Positions 53,006 to 61,231 of a stretch of 64,000 bases of DNA are shown piece after piece. The notes beneath the pieces were generated by a model, which saw nothing but the letters and a program-made list of their open reading frames with translations, made no database searches and was not told the origin of the DNA. The position numbers and the translations under genes are program-made. Source of the stretch: Anaerolineae bacterium (lineage in GTDB: Bacteria > Chloroflexota > Anaerolineae > Promineifilales > Promineifilaceae); the NCBI GenBank assembly GCA_030425205.1, contig JAUIAP010000033.1, forward strand, positions 1 to 64,000, given 5' to 3'. Positions within the stretch are counted from its first letter, which is position 1. Every line of letters starts with the position of its first letter.

Positions 53006-53835
53006 TTCTGAACGCCGCTATCCATCGAACTGGTGCAGTTCACAGGGCGTTCAATTCCAAACCCTTCATCCAAAATAGACAGATCATAACGATAGTTAAT
53101 GTGAGATTCGCCGGTCTGACCCGTGACGGGGTTGCCAGTTGCGAGCGCGTCAATCGTCGCGTGCAGCGTGATATACGCTTCGTTGTTGAAGTGATACGTT
53201 TCAACTGTGCCAACAATACCGTCGATTTGGTCATCCGCATCGACTAAGGCACGCTGGGCAAAGGTGTAGCGTTCAGTCGGTAAGTTGTTGGAACGGCCTG
53301 CAAACGGATCGGCGGGTTGGAAAAATTCGAGGGTATTGTAGATGTAGAGCCAATGATAGTTGAGGAGGGGTCGCGCATTAAATTCAGCGGCCGCTTCTGT
53401 CTCACAGACCCCATTTGCACCCACGGTGTCGACAACCTCATCGACGAGCGTGACCTGCATTACGTAATCTTCAATCCCATTAATTGTGTAGCGAGTCGCA
53501 GGTTGCAGGTTATTATGCTCAATTTTCACCGTTTGGATTTGCTGACCCTCATCCGTGGTGACGGTGTAAGTGTAGCGTTCAACGACAAAATCAAACGGGA
53601 AATCGCTGCGGTAGAGCGGCAACAGTGCAGGCGGTTGAATATCAGCTGGTGTTGGCGTTGCGGGTTGTGGGGTGGCGGTCGGTGGTGACACAGTGATACG
53701 TGCTTCGTTTTCCACAAGAAGCGCATTCGACGTTTGCTGATACGCGGCCGTCGAAGTTGCCTCTGCGTTGGTCTCATAGGCAACACAGCCCAACAGCGTC
53801 ATCCCAAACCATAAAAGTGCAACAAATTTCAACAT
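53002..53835 (-). CDS. Lipoprotein of unknown function with Thr/Pro linker
   Basis: The 277-residue product starts with a lipoprotein signal whose lipobox is MTLLGC. A Thr/Pro-rich linker (TATPQPATPTPADIQPP) leads into a beta-rich globular domain (about 80-277). The linker style is common in Chloroflexota surface lipoproteins. I choose the Met at 53835, with GAGGAA 8 nt upstream; another Met lies 5 codons earlier. I recognise no family in the globular domain. It is convergent with the kinase gene, so it could belong to the stimulus system, but that is only positional. Confidence 0.65.
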   Translation of the reverse strand: MLKFVALLWFGMTLLGCVAYETNAEATSTAAYQQTSNALLVENEARITVSPPTATPQPATPTPADIQPPALLPLYRSDFPFDFVVERYTYTVTTDEGQQIQTVKIEHNNLQPATRYTINGIEDYVMQVTLVDEVVDTVGANGVCETEAAAEFNARPLLNYHWLYIYNTLEFFQPADPFAGRSNNLPTERYTFAQRALVDADDQIDGIVGTVETYHFNNEAYITLHATIDALATGNPVTGQTGESHINYRYDLSILDEGFGIERPVNCTSSMDSGVQN

Positions 53836-53911
53836 GGGCAGGTTCCTCATTGGTGGTTAACTATCATCCTAATCCCCCTGAAAGGAGGCAGTCGTGGTGC
53901 TACGTGGTGCG

Positions 53912-53929
53912 GTGACGGCTTACCGTCAC
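53912..53929. terminator. Perfect 7-bp hairpin near the lipoprotein promoter
   Basis: GTGACGG and CCGTCAC pair around a CTTA loop. It lies upstream of the - strand lipoprotein gene and before the AT-rich stretch, so it may be regulatory rather than a terminator. Confidence 0.35.
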
Positions 53930-53946
53930 TTGTGATTTAGCCAATT

Positions 53947-54192
53947 ATGCAGCAACAAAGATGCTATGGTGACGAAATGGCACCTAACATAAGAGCAATT
54001 TCCTATTTAACGGACTCTTATACACCTAATATAATGACTATAGGTCTTGCATCTATCACAGCAGACCAGATATTGAGTTGCAAATCAGTATCATGGTTCC
54101 CTTGTAACGACTCAGCCTTAACGACAAACGTTGAGCTTCAAACTTTGGCAGAAGAATACGGAGCCAACTTTTTCCATCTTGCTCCCAATTAA
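53947..54192 (+). CDS. Possible small protein in an AT-rich stretch (uncertain)
   Basis: An 81-residue frame begins with ATG and ends 14 nt before the next gene. It has no clear Shine-Dalgarno, no signal peptide and no family I recognise. Its base composition is clearly more AT-rich than the genes around it, and it lacks the TCGGCCGA motif. It may be a real small gene from elsewhere, a decayed remnant, or non-coding. Confidence 0.25.
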   Translation: MQQQRCYGDEMAPNIRAISYLTDSYTPNIMTIGLASITADQILSCKSVSWFPCNDSALTTNVELQTLAEEYGANFFHLAPN

Positions 54193-54206
54193 GACATAGG
54201 CATGAC

Positions 54207-54764
54207 ATGTTGCGCACTTTCAAATTGACATTCCTGATGGCGTTGCTGCTTGTAGGCAGTGGCGCATGTAGAAGCAAATTAGTCTACACAGTCATATCTG
54301 ACGGTCAGCTAGCCGCTGGTGATGACATCCCCCCGCTTAACAATCCACCTATCTTGACCGTCTCGGGTCGCATTGATGCGAATGATAACGCAGAGGTGAT
54401 CGAGTTCGACGTGGCAACGCTTGAATCACTTGGTGTGGTCGAGTATACAGTTCAAGACCCGTTTGAAGATCGGCCGATCACCTATCGAGGTGTGCTGATG
54501 AGCGATTTGCTCGATGTCCTGCAAATTGAAGATGGGGCAACCACGCTTGAAGTGCTCGCGCTCAATGATTATCAGATCGACGTGCCAATTGAAGAGATGT
54601 ACGAATACCCCGTCATCTTTGCGATGATGGCAGACGGTCAATATATGCAGCCCAGCGATCTTGGCCCCGCAATGCTCGTCTATCCGTACGATCATTTTCG
54701 CTTTGATCGCGCCGAATACAACAGTCGTTGGGTCTGGCAGATTGCATCGTTGACCGTAAGATGA
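54207..54764 (+). CDS. Lipoprotein with a molybdopterin-oxidoreductase (SUOX)-like fold
   Basis: The 185-residue product has a signal and probable lipobox (GSGAC). The rest follows small proteins annotated as oxidoreductase molybdopterin-binding: ILTVSGRID near the start, FDVATLESLGVVEYTV, YRGVLMSDLLDVLQ, LEVLALNDYQIDVP, EYPVIFAMMADGQYM, and RWVWQIASLTVR at the end. The only Cys is in the lipobox, so the Mo-ligating Cys of sulfite oxidase is missing. It is more likely a ligand-binding or sensory protein than an enzyme. Its TGA overlaps the ATG of the hybrid kinase (ATGA), so the two are translationally coupled and probably work together. Confidence 0.75.
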   Translation: MLRTFKLTFLMALLLVGSGACRSKLVYTVISDGQLAAGDDIPPLNNPPILTVSGRIDANDNAEVIEFDVATLESLGVVEYTVQDPFEDRPITYRGVLMSDLLDVLQIEDGATTLEVLALNDYQIDVPIEEMYEYPVIFAMMADGQYMQPSDLGPAMLVYPYDHFRFDRAEYNSRWVWQIASLTVR

Positions 54765-56950
54765 ACGAGGAGTCAACGACAAGCTCACATACAATTCCGC
54801 AACCATTGCGCTGGCTTCATCTCGACCACGCAAAGTCATCGCTGATTATCACAGCGATTTTTTTGGTCGTTATGCTTGTTGTCACCGTTTATATGCAACG
54901 TAAGATGCAGGACCTGACTTATTTGCAGGACGGTGATGCGAACTTTGCCTTGCGTCCGATTGCGCAACTACAACGTGAGACATTGCTATATATGGTGCTG
55001 ATTGAAGCAGATGCACCAGCGGCCGATCTACTCCTCCAAGCAGACATCGTTGAAAGCCGCGTCAACATATTAGAACGTCATTATGCCGATGAACTGATTG
55101 CGACAAATATTTTCGAGAAATTTTTCGATCTGGGTGCACAATGGCGTGCGACCGATGCACTGCGCATGCAGTTTGTGTTGGGTAGCGCCACTGACATGAC
55201 GCGCGACGAACTGATAGATCAACTTGAACAACTCGAACGAGCAACCAATAATCTGTTGCGAGAGTACAACACATGGTACGGTGTGGCAGCAACGCAGTTG
55301 TCTCGACGATACAGCAGAATGTTTCTCACGTCGCAAATGGTGGCGGCCATTTTTGTTGTAATCGCTGGGGTTGTCACCTCCAGTCTGTTTCAATCTTCGG
55401 CCGAAATTCAGTCCAACGAGGCACGTCTGTTGGAGAGCGAGGAACGCTACCTGCTCGCAACACAGGCGGGCAAGCTCGGCATTTGGGAGTATGAGCCTGA
55501 GGAACGTTGCGTGACATTTGATCTACAGTCCATCAAGATGATCGGCACAGACACGGCGAATATCCCATTTAGCGCGTTGGTCAAGCGTATTCGGCCAGAA
55601 GGACGCGCAAAATTAAGAGAACAAGTACAACGTATAGCGGCTGGACAAACACAGCGGTTAGAGGCTGAAATTGAGTTTGAGACGGTTGCTGATGGAATAC
55701 GCTGGTATCTCGTGCGGGGACGCAGAAAACCATCACAGCCTAAATTACTGATCGGCACCGTGACCGACGTTTCAGAGCGCAAGGCGACGGAGGCGGCCGC
55801 AATGGAAGCGCAACGCCTAGAATCTCTCGGTATTCTAGTCGGCGGCATTGCGCACGATTTCAACAATCTATTGACGGGCATTGTCTCCCAGCAGTCAGTC
55901 GCCCTGAGGAAGCTCAAAGAAGAGAATCCTGCGATCAAATCTCATATTATTAAGGCGCAGAATTCGGCCGAACGCGCCGCCACCCTAACCCGCCAACTGT
56001 TGGACTATGCAGGCAAGCCGCAGCGTATGGCTGAAGTTGTCGACCTCAACGAGCTTCTGAACGACAATCGAGAACTGTTTGACACCTTTATCGACCGGCG
56101 CGCAGAGTTGCGTTTTAATCAATCGTCGCATTCACTGCTGGTCGATGGAAATAGCGGTCAGTTGCAGCAGATCGTTATGAATCTGGTCATCAATGCGGCT
56201 GAGGCAATTTCCGGGTCGGAAGGGTGCGTCACTATCAGCACGAGCCTGCTCTCCAACGGTAAAGAACATCATTTACAGCAAGGTCGATTTATCACCGATG
56301 AACCACAGGCGATCCCCTATATACGCCTAACCGTCGAAGATACAGGGGTTGGTATGTCGGCCGAAACGCTGCGGCGCATCTTCGATCCCTTCTTCACAAC
56401 AAAAACACACGGACGTGGATTGGGCCTTTCCGCCACATTGGGCATCATTAAGTCACACAACGGTGCCTTGCATCTGCACAGCGAATTGGGAAGCGGGACA
56501 CGCATTACCGTCTTGCTACCGCTGAGCAGCGAGCCAGTCGTCGCTGATGAACAAGTGTTGAACGAGTGGGATATTCAGTCAAAGGTAAAGAACGTTCTGG
56601 TGATTGATGACGAGAGTCTTGTCCGGCAATCAATTACAGATCTGCTTGACCTCATGGGTATTCAAGCCCTAACGGCCGAAAATGGACGGGAGGGTATCGC
56701 GTGTTACCAACAGAACCGCGACAACATTTCGCTCGTCATCGTCGACATGCAAATGCCAATCATGGATGGGGCCGAAACGATTTTACGCCTCAAGCAAATC
56801 GACCCAGCGGTCAAGATCATACTTTCCTCTGGCTATAGTGAAACGAGTTCGCTGGATCGTTTGGTCGATGAGCGGCCAAATGCCTTCTTGCAAAAGCCGT
56901 ATGTGATCGACACCTTTTTTGAGACGATTGATAACGTCTTGGCGGCTTAG
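54761..56950 (+). CDS. Hybrid sensor histidine kinase with receiver domain
   Basis: This 729-residue sensor has membrane helices at about 29-48 and 188-210 around an extracytoplasmic helical domain, then a PAS-like domain (about 230-345; ERYLLATQAGKLGIWEYEPEE). HisKA contains the phospho-acceptor His near residue 364 (GGIAHDFNNLLTG). The HATPase_c domain has N-box VMNLVINAAEAI, VEDTGVGM and GRGLGLSATLG. A C-terminal receiver has D near 662 in IVDMQMPIMDG and a KPY Lys. The start at 54761 overlaps the upstream stop. The coupled lipoprotein may supply the signal on the outer side. The receiver suggests a phosphorelay with an unlinked partner. Confidence 0.88.
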   Translation: MNEESTTSSHTIPQPLRWLHLDHAKSSLIITAIFLVVMLVVTVYMQRKMQDLTYLQDGDANFALRPIAQLQRETLLYMVLIEADAPAADLLLQADIVESRVNILERHYADELIATNIFEKFFDLGAQWRATDALRMQFVLGSATDMTRDELIDQLEQLERATNNLLREYNTWYGVAATQLSRRYSRMFLTSQMVAAIFVVIAGVVTSSLFQSSAEIQSNEARLLESEERYLLATQAGKLGIWEYEPEERCVTFDLQSIKMIGTDTANIPFSALVKRIRPEGRAKLREQVQRIAAGQTQRLEAEIEFETVADGIRWYLVRGRRKPSQPKLLIGTVTDVSERKATEAAAMEAQRLESLGILVGGIAHDFNNLLTGIVSQQSVALRKLKEENPAIKSHIIKAQNSAERAATLTRQLLDYAGKPQRMAEVVDLNELLNDNRELFDTFIDRRAELRFNQSSHSLLVDGNSGQLQQIVMNLVINAAEAISGSEGCVTISTSLLSNGKEHHLQQGRFITDEPQAIPYIRLTVEDTGVGMSAETLRRIFDPFFTTKTHGRGLGLSATLGIIKSHNGALHLHSELGSGTRITVLLPLSSEPVVADEQVLNEWDIQSKVKNVLVIDDESLVRQSITDLLDLMGIQALTAENGREGIACYQQNRDNISLVIVDMQMPIMDGAETILRLKQIDPAVKIILSSGYSETSSLDRLVDERPNAFLQKPYVIDTFFETIDNVLAA

Positions 56951-57025
56951 AAAGAGGTGTGTTTCGGAAATGACACGCCGAAACTCTGCGGTATGGAAAT
57001 CCCGGAACATCTAGCTCAGAGAATG

Positions 57026-57049
57026 GATTCTCGCCTGCGTGGGAACGAC
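57026..57049. repeat. REP-like hairpin, decayed copy
   Basis: GATTCTCGCCTGCG...GGGAACGAC matches the copy at 60506-60530 at 21 of 24 positions. Confidence 0.5.
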
Positions 57050-57311
57050 AGTTTTCACCCATTTGAAATGTGCCTCGTAAATGCAGGGTGGGAGCGCAAG
57101 TTGCCACCGTTCGGACAAACCACATAACAGCCGTGCGATCCACGTGGCAGACTATTCTCCTTTACCTCCGCAATCAAGATGTCAACAGAACCAATAGTGT
57201 GACACGTTCTATACCACTTTGAGACGGTGGCGTTTCGTGTTGCTCGCACCATTCACGGCGTAAAAACGGTGTTAGACAGTTCAGCATTGACAATAATCCG
57301 ATCTGTGATAC

Positions 57312-57331
57312 AAACGTTTGCGCAAACGTTT
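57312..57331. promoter_or_regulatory. 20-bp palindromic LacI-family operator
   Basis: AAACGTTTGCGCAAACGTTT is perfectly symmetric around a central CG/GC step and lies 35 bp before the LacI gene. The AAACGTTT-type sequence is typical of LacI/CcpA-like sites, so it is probably the operator for autorepression and control of the ribokinase-nucleoside hydrolase operon. Confidence 0.75.
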
Positions 57332-57366
57332 TTCTGAACGTCTGTAAATCAAGTTGAGAAGGCACA

Positions 57367-58389
57367 ATGAGCACGATCAAGGATGTCGCCAAAGCAGCTG
57401 GCGTATCGATTTCCACCGTATCTCACGTCATCAACGGCACACGTTTTGTGAGCGAAGCATTGCACGCCCAGGTGCATGATGCGATGGCGTTGTTAGACTA
57501 TCAGCCCAATGCGCTGGCGCGTGGCTTACGGCGTGGCGGTCAAACCAAGACGATTGGCTTAGTCATTCCCGATAATTCCAACCCCTTTTTCGCAGAAATT
57601 GCCCGCTCAATTGAAGGCCATGCCTTTGCCAACGGCTATGGCGTGCTGCTGTGTAACAGCGACGACGACGAACAGAAAGAGACAACCTACATCAATGCGC
57701 TGATTGCCAAGCAGGTGGACGGCATCATCTTTATTGCGGCAGGCGCAGGATACGCGCAGCTCAAGCGCTTGACCAAGATGAATGTGCCAGTCGTCATCGT
57801 TGATCGTGAAACCTCCCATGCGCAAATTGACACAGTCATCTTGGAGAACGAAAAAGGGGGCTATGCGGCCACCGACTATCTCATCAAGTTGGGTCATCGA
57901 CGCATTGCCTGCATTACGGGCCCCTCACAACTGACCCCAAGCGCAAACCGTGTGGATGGCTTTCGTCGAGCATTGACCGCTGCGGGGCTGACGATCCACC
58001 CTGAATACATTGTGGCTGGCGACTTCAAGCGACGCGGCGGCGAACTGGCACTGCATAAACTGTTGCAACTGGCAGAACCACCAACGGCCGTATTTGCGTG
58101 TAACGATATGATGGCAATCGGCGCGTTGAAAACGGCCGCACAGCGTCAAATCGCTGTTCCCGCTGAGCTTTCCATCATTGGGTTTGATAACATTGCATTT
58201 GCTGAAGCCGTGTCGCCCGCACTGACAACGGTGGCACAACCTGTTGCCAAACTGGCGCAGATCTCGGTAGACCGTATCCTGTTGCGGATGAGCGCGGCGG
58301 CAAACGCCAACCTGGCCGCACAGCGGATTGTGCTTGAGCCAACTGTCGTGTTGCGCGACTCATGTGCGCCATTGAAGAAAGGAGAATGA
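57367..58389 (+). CDS. LacI-family transcriptional repressor (RbsR-like)
   Basis: The 340-residue regulator has the LacI helix-turn-helix and hinge (STIKDVAKAAGVSISTVSHVINGTRFVSEAL, residues 2-30; NALARGLRRG), then a periplasmic-binding-type effector domain (TIGLVIPDNSNPFFAEIARSIE to GFDNIAFAEAVSPALTTV). GAGAAGG precedes the ATG. It starts the operon with ribokinase and nucleoside hydrolase, so ribose or a nucleoside is the likely effector. A perfect 20-bp palindrome lies just upstream. Confidence 0.9.
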   Translation: MSTIKDVAKAAGVSISTVSHVINGTRFVSEALHAQVHDAMALLDYQPNALARGLRRGGQTKTIGLVIPDNSNPFFAEIARSIEGHAFANGYGVLLCNSDDDEQKETTYINALIAKQVDGIIFIAAGAGYAQLKRLTKMNVPVVIVDRETSHAQIDTVILENEKGGYAATDYLIKLGHRRIACITGPSQLTPSANRVDGFRRALTAAGLTIHPEYIVAGDFKRRGGELALHKLLQLAEPPTAVFACNDMMAIGALKTAAQRQIAVPAELSIIGFDNIAFAEAVSPALTTVAQPVAKLAQISVDRILLRMSAAANANLAAQRIVLEPTVVLRDSCAPLKKGE

Positions 58390-59354
58390 TGACAGATATT
58401 GTTGTCGTAGGCAGCTTGAATATGGATTTGGTCGTCCAAACGACGCGCTTACCCCGTGCGGGTGAAACGATTCACGGGGAAGGCTTGCAGCGTATTCCCG
58501 GCGGCAAGGGTGCCAATCAGGCGGTGGCAGCCGCGCGACAAGGCGCAGCCGTTGCGATGGTAGGGCGCGTTGGGAACGACGACTTTGGAACTGAACTGCG
58601 GCGTACGTTGGCGGCAGCAGACGTGGATGTGACACACGTCATACAGGATGAAGACGCTGTGACGGGAACGGCCGTGATCATTGTCGATCAGCAGGGTGAA
58701 AACTGCATCGTTATTTCAGCAGGGGCCAACGGTCGGGTTGCATCGGCCGATCTTGAACAACTCACCCCCCTATTCTCTCAAGCCAAGCTGCTCCTGCTCC
58801 AATTTGAAATACCCCTTGAAGCTGTCGCACAAACGGCCCAACTCGCCTCACAACACGGTGTGCGCGTTATCCTCAACCCCGCACCCGCACATGCAATTAG
58901 CCGCGATCTGCTGCAACAGATCGACATTATTGTGCCAAATGAAGGCGAACTACAGATGTTGACAGGGTTACCCGTCACAACGCTGGATGAGGTGACAACG
59001 GCCGCCCGTCAACTACGCGCCGATGGGATCGAGACGGTCATCGTGACGTTGGGTGGGGATGGGGCGTTGCTGGTTTCGGCCGATGTTGTCGAGCACATTC
59101 CCGCCTATCAAGTCAACGTTGTTGATACGACTGGCGCGGGCGACACGTTTATCGGCACATTGGCCGCCGCCCTTAGTCATGGCCACCCCCTACAAGTTGC
59201 GGTCAAACGCGCCACCGCCGCCGCCGCCTTAGCTGTCACAAAATTTGGCGCACAACCCTCGCTCCCAACTGCGGCCGAGCTAGAAACATTCATCTCAGAG
59301 ACAAAACAGCATGACAAAAAAGAGAATCATCATCGACACAGATCCCGGCATTGA
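58389..59354 (+). CDS. rbsK: Ribokinase (PfkB family)
   Basis: The 321-residue kinase has PfkB signature 1 (GGKGANQAVAAARQGA) preceded by GSLNMDLVV, and signature 2 DTTGAGDTFIGTLAAAL with the catalytic Asp. NPAPAHAISRD and VPNEGELQMLTG are typical of RbsK. It would phosphorylate ribose freed from nucleosides. Two ATGs (58386, 58389) follow AAAGGAG. The second gives better spacing and overlaps the LacI stop. The C-terminus (HHRHRSRH) runs 44 nt into the next gene. Confidence 0.87.
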   Translation: MTDIVVVGSLNMDLVVQTTRLPRAGETIHGEGLQRIPGGKGANQAVAAARQGAAVAMVGRVGNDDFGTELRRTLAAADVDVTHVIQDEDAVTGTAVIIVDQQGENCIVISAGANGRVASADLEQLTPLFSQAKLLLLQFEIPLEAVAQTAQLASQHGVRVILNPAPAHAISRDLLQQIDIIVPNEGELQMLTGLPVTTLDEVTTAARQLRADGIETVIVTLGGDGALLVSADVVEHIPAYQVNVVDTTGAGDTFIGTLAAALSHGHPLQVAVKRATAAAALAVTKFGAQPSLPTAAELETFISETKQHDKKENHHRHRSRH

Positions 59355-60270
59355 CGACGCACTCGCCATCTTGCTCGCGTTGGCCTCACCCGAGGTTGAG
59401 CTGGAAGCCTTAACCATCGTCAGCGGGAACTGCACCGCCCAACAAGGTTTGAAAAATGCACAAGGCGTTCTGTCGTTGGCAAACGCAACCCACATTCCCA
59501 TTGCGCTCGGTGTAGAGCGGCCCCTACTGCAACCGTTATTGATCGCCCCTGAAACGCATGGGGACAGCGGCATGGGGTACGCGACACTGCCTGAACCAGA
59601 TGTCGCGCCAATTGATAGCCATGCGGTCGATTTTCTGATTGAGCGCATCATGACCGCACCCGGTGAGATCACGCTTGTGCCAATCGGCCCGCTGACCAAC
59701 ATCGCCATGGCAATCCGGCGCGAGCCACGTATCGTTACGGCGGTCAAAGAGGTCATCATCATGGGTGGAGCCATCCGCGCGGGTGGCAACACGACCCCCC
59801 TCGCCGAATTTAATATCTTCTGTGATCCCCACGCCGCACACATCGTTTTTCATTCTGGAATGCCGCTGACGCTGGTGCCACTCGACGTCACCTATCAAGT
59901 CGTGCTGACTAAAGAGGATGTCAACCGCCTCTTGCAGATTCAATCCCCAATCACCCAGTTCGTCGCCGACTCAACCCGTTTTTACATGGAGTTCCATGAC
60001 GAGTATCAATCGATCGAGGGATGTGTCATCAATGATCCGCTTGCGTTGGCATTAGCCTTTGCACCCCAGTTGGTCGATGCCGAAGCGCACTATGTCGATG
60101 TCGATATTGCGGGTGGGGTTTCAATGGGCAAGACATTTGCCGACTTCTACCGCATGAACAAGCAAGAGCCGAATATGCAGGTTGCATTGGGCGTGCGTCC
60201 ACGCGACTTTTTAGAACTCTTTCTTGAGCGCATCGAGTCGCTTGCCCACAGTCTGACACCAGCCATTTAG
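59311..60270 (+). CDS. Inosine/uridine-preferring nucleoside hydrolase family enzyme
   Basis: This 319-residue enzyme has the family calcium-binding start IIIDTDPGIDDALAI (D9, D11, D15, D16), HGDSGMG, the MGGAIRAGGNTTPLAEFNIFCDPHAA segment with catalytic-site Asn/Glu/Asp, and NDPLALALAF with the last metal Asp. It splits ribonucleosides into base and ribose. With ribokinase upstream and the ECF transporter downstream this forms a nucleoside salvage pathway. The exact base preference cannot be read. Confidence 0.9.
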   Translation: MTKKRIIIDTDPGIDDALAILLALASPEVELEALTIVSGNCTAQQGLKNAQGVLSLANATHIPIALGVERPLLQPLLIAPETHGDSGMGYATLPEPDVAPIDSHAVDFLIERIMTAPGEITLVPIGPLTNIAMAIRREPRIVTAVKEVIIMGGAIRAGGNTTPLAEFNIFCDPHAAHIVFHSGMPLTLVPLDVTYQVVLTKEDVNRLLQIQSPITQFVADSTRFYMEFHDEYQSIEGCVINDPLALALAFAPQLVDAEAHYVDVDIAGGVSMGKTFADFYRMNKQEPNMQVALGVRPRDFLELFLERIESLAHSLTPAI

Positions 60271-60292
60271 TACAATTGTGATCATTTGCGGC

Positions 60293-60321
60293 AAGGAGGC
60301 TGTCATATGGAAAAAATGTGA
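60293..60321 (+). other. Strong ribosome site followed by a four-codon frame and A6 run
   Basis: A near-perfect AAGGAGG (60293-60299) is followed by ATG GAA AAA ATG TGA. If one A were added to the A6 run, the frame would stay open for about 33 codons. It could be a tiny leader peptide, a slippage site or a broken gene. Confidence 0.25.
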
Positions 60322-60397
60322 CCACCGTGCGTATTACGCAATCCACTCGTCGTTTTTGGGAAGATTTGAGGTCAACAGATTCGCCGCAGGCCAATTG

Positions 60398-60427
60398 TTG
60401 ACAATGTTGCACCAACATTTTGATAAA
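60398..60427 (+). promoter_or_regulatory. Promoter and symmetric site before the ECF operon
   Basis: TTGACA (60398-60403) and GATAAA (60422-60427) are 18 bp apart. The palindrome AATGTTG-CAC-CAACATT (60403-60419) fills the spacer and could bind a repressor. The leader would be about 125 nt and contains two hairpins. Confidence 0.5.
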
Positions 60428-60460
60428 GAGTAACTACTCAGACTCTCTGGAAAAGAATCT

Positions 60461-60530
60461 GTCATACCTGCCTTCGCAGGTATCCGTTCTTCGGCGTGCC
60501 AGAGTAGATTCCCGCCTGCGCGGGAATGAC
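60461..60530. repeat. Pair of inverted REP-like hairpins
   Basis: GTC-ATACCTGC-CTTC-GCAGGTAT-CC (60461-60485) and its inverted relative G-ATTCCCGC-CTGC-GCGGGAAT-GAC (60507-60530) each have a perfect 8-bp stem and 4-nt loop. Inverted pairs of this type are typical of BIME/REP repeats. Related copies lie at 26753, 33167 and 57026. Confidence 0.75.
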
Positions 60531-60559
60531 GGCTGAGTCGTTACATTTAGGAGACTGTA

Positions 60560-61159
60560 ATGAAATTGCTGGACACGATTAAACGAGACTTTACGACGAT
60601 GACGTTGGTTTTAATGCCTGTCGCCATCGCCATCAACATTGTGATTGGACAAATTGTGGCGGTTCTAAAACTACCGGTATTCTTGGATTCTATCGGCACG
60701 GTTTTGGTCGCTATCGTTGCAGGCCCATGGGCGGGCGCGGCAACGGGTATTTTATCAAACGTGATTTGGGGCTTGGCGGTTGATCCCAATGCGCTGCCGT
60801 GGTTCCCGGTCGCCATGATGATCGGGTTTGTCGCTGGCTGGCTGGCGATTGCTGGCTGGTTTAAGTCATGGGTGAAAGTTGCTGGCAGCGGGGTTGTACT
60901 CGCCTTGACGGCGGCAATTGTTGGGACACCCATCGCCGTCTATCTTTTTGGTGGCATCACGACCAGTGGCTCATCCTTTATCACCGCATTCCTGCTGCAA
61001 ACGGGACAGGACTTAGTCTCGGCCGTGTTAAGCACGAACTTTATCGTCGAGCCGATCGACAAGATTGCGACCTGCTTCTTGGCCTATGGCATTGTGAAAG
61101 GGTTATCGACGCGCTATCTGTCGCGTTTGCCACGCGCAGCCAACATTGCCACAAGTTAA
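60560..61159 (+). CDS. ECF transporter substrate-binding (S) component
   Basis: The 199-residue membrane protein has about six hydrophobic segments (roughly 12-35, 38-55, 58-75, 78-95, 105-130, 155-180). AINIVIGQIVAVLKLPVFLDSIGTVLVAIVAGPWAGAATG has the shape of ECF S components of the large ECF-transporter family. AGGAGA lies 6 nt before the ATG. EcfT and two EcfA genes follow directly. The nearby nucleoside hydrolase and ribokinase suggest a nucleoside, nucleobase or ribose-containing substrate, by inference only. Confidence 0.8.
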   Translation: MKLLDTIKRDFTTMTLVLMPVAIAINIVIGQIVAVLKLPVFLDSIGTVLVAIVAGPWAGAATGILSNVIWGLAVDPNALPWFPVAMMIGFVAGWLAIAGWFKSWVKVAGSGVVLALTAAIVGTPIAVYLFGGITTSGSSFITAFLLQTGQDLVSAVLSTNFIVEPIDKIATCFLAYGIVKGLSTRYLSRLPRAANIATS

Positions 61160-61231
61160 TTTTTTGCAACAACATGCAGGGGCAGGCGGCAGCGTCTGTC
61201 CCACTGTTTTGCCTAAACGGAACGACTGACT

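Larger units (their letters stand above)
56951..57366. other. 416-bp gap between hybrid kinase and LacI regulator
   Basis: GTTTCGG/CCGAAAC (56961-56984) could end the kinase transcript. A decayed REP-like hairpin lies at 57026-57049 and the LacI-type palindrome at 57312-57331. A TTGACA (57288-57293) lacks a well-spaced -10; the closest is TACAAA 15 bp on. No open frame is supported. Confidence 0.45.

Noticed and set aside
53947..54277. The - strand frame 54056-54277 as a gene
   Set aside because: It lies opposite the start of the SUOX-like lipoprotein gene, whose signal peptide and family match are better supported.
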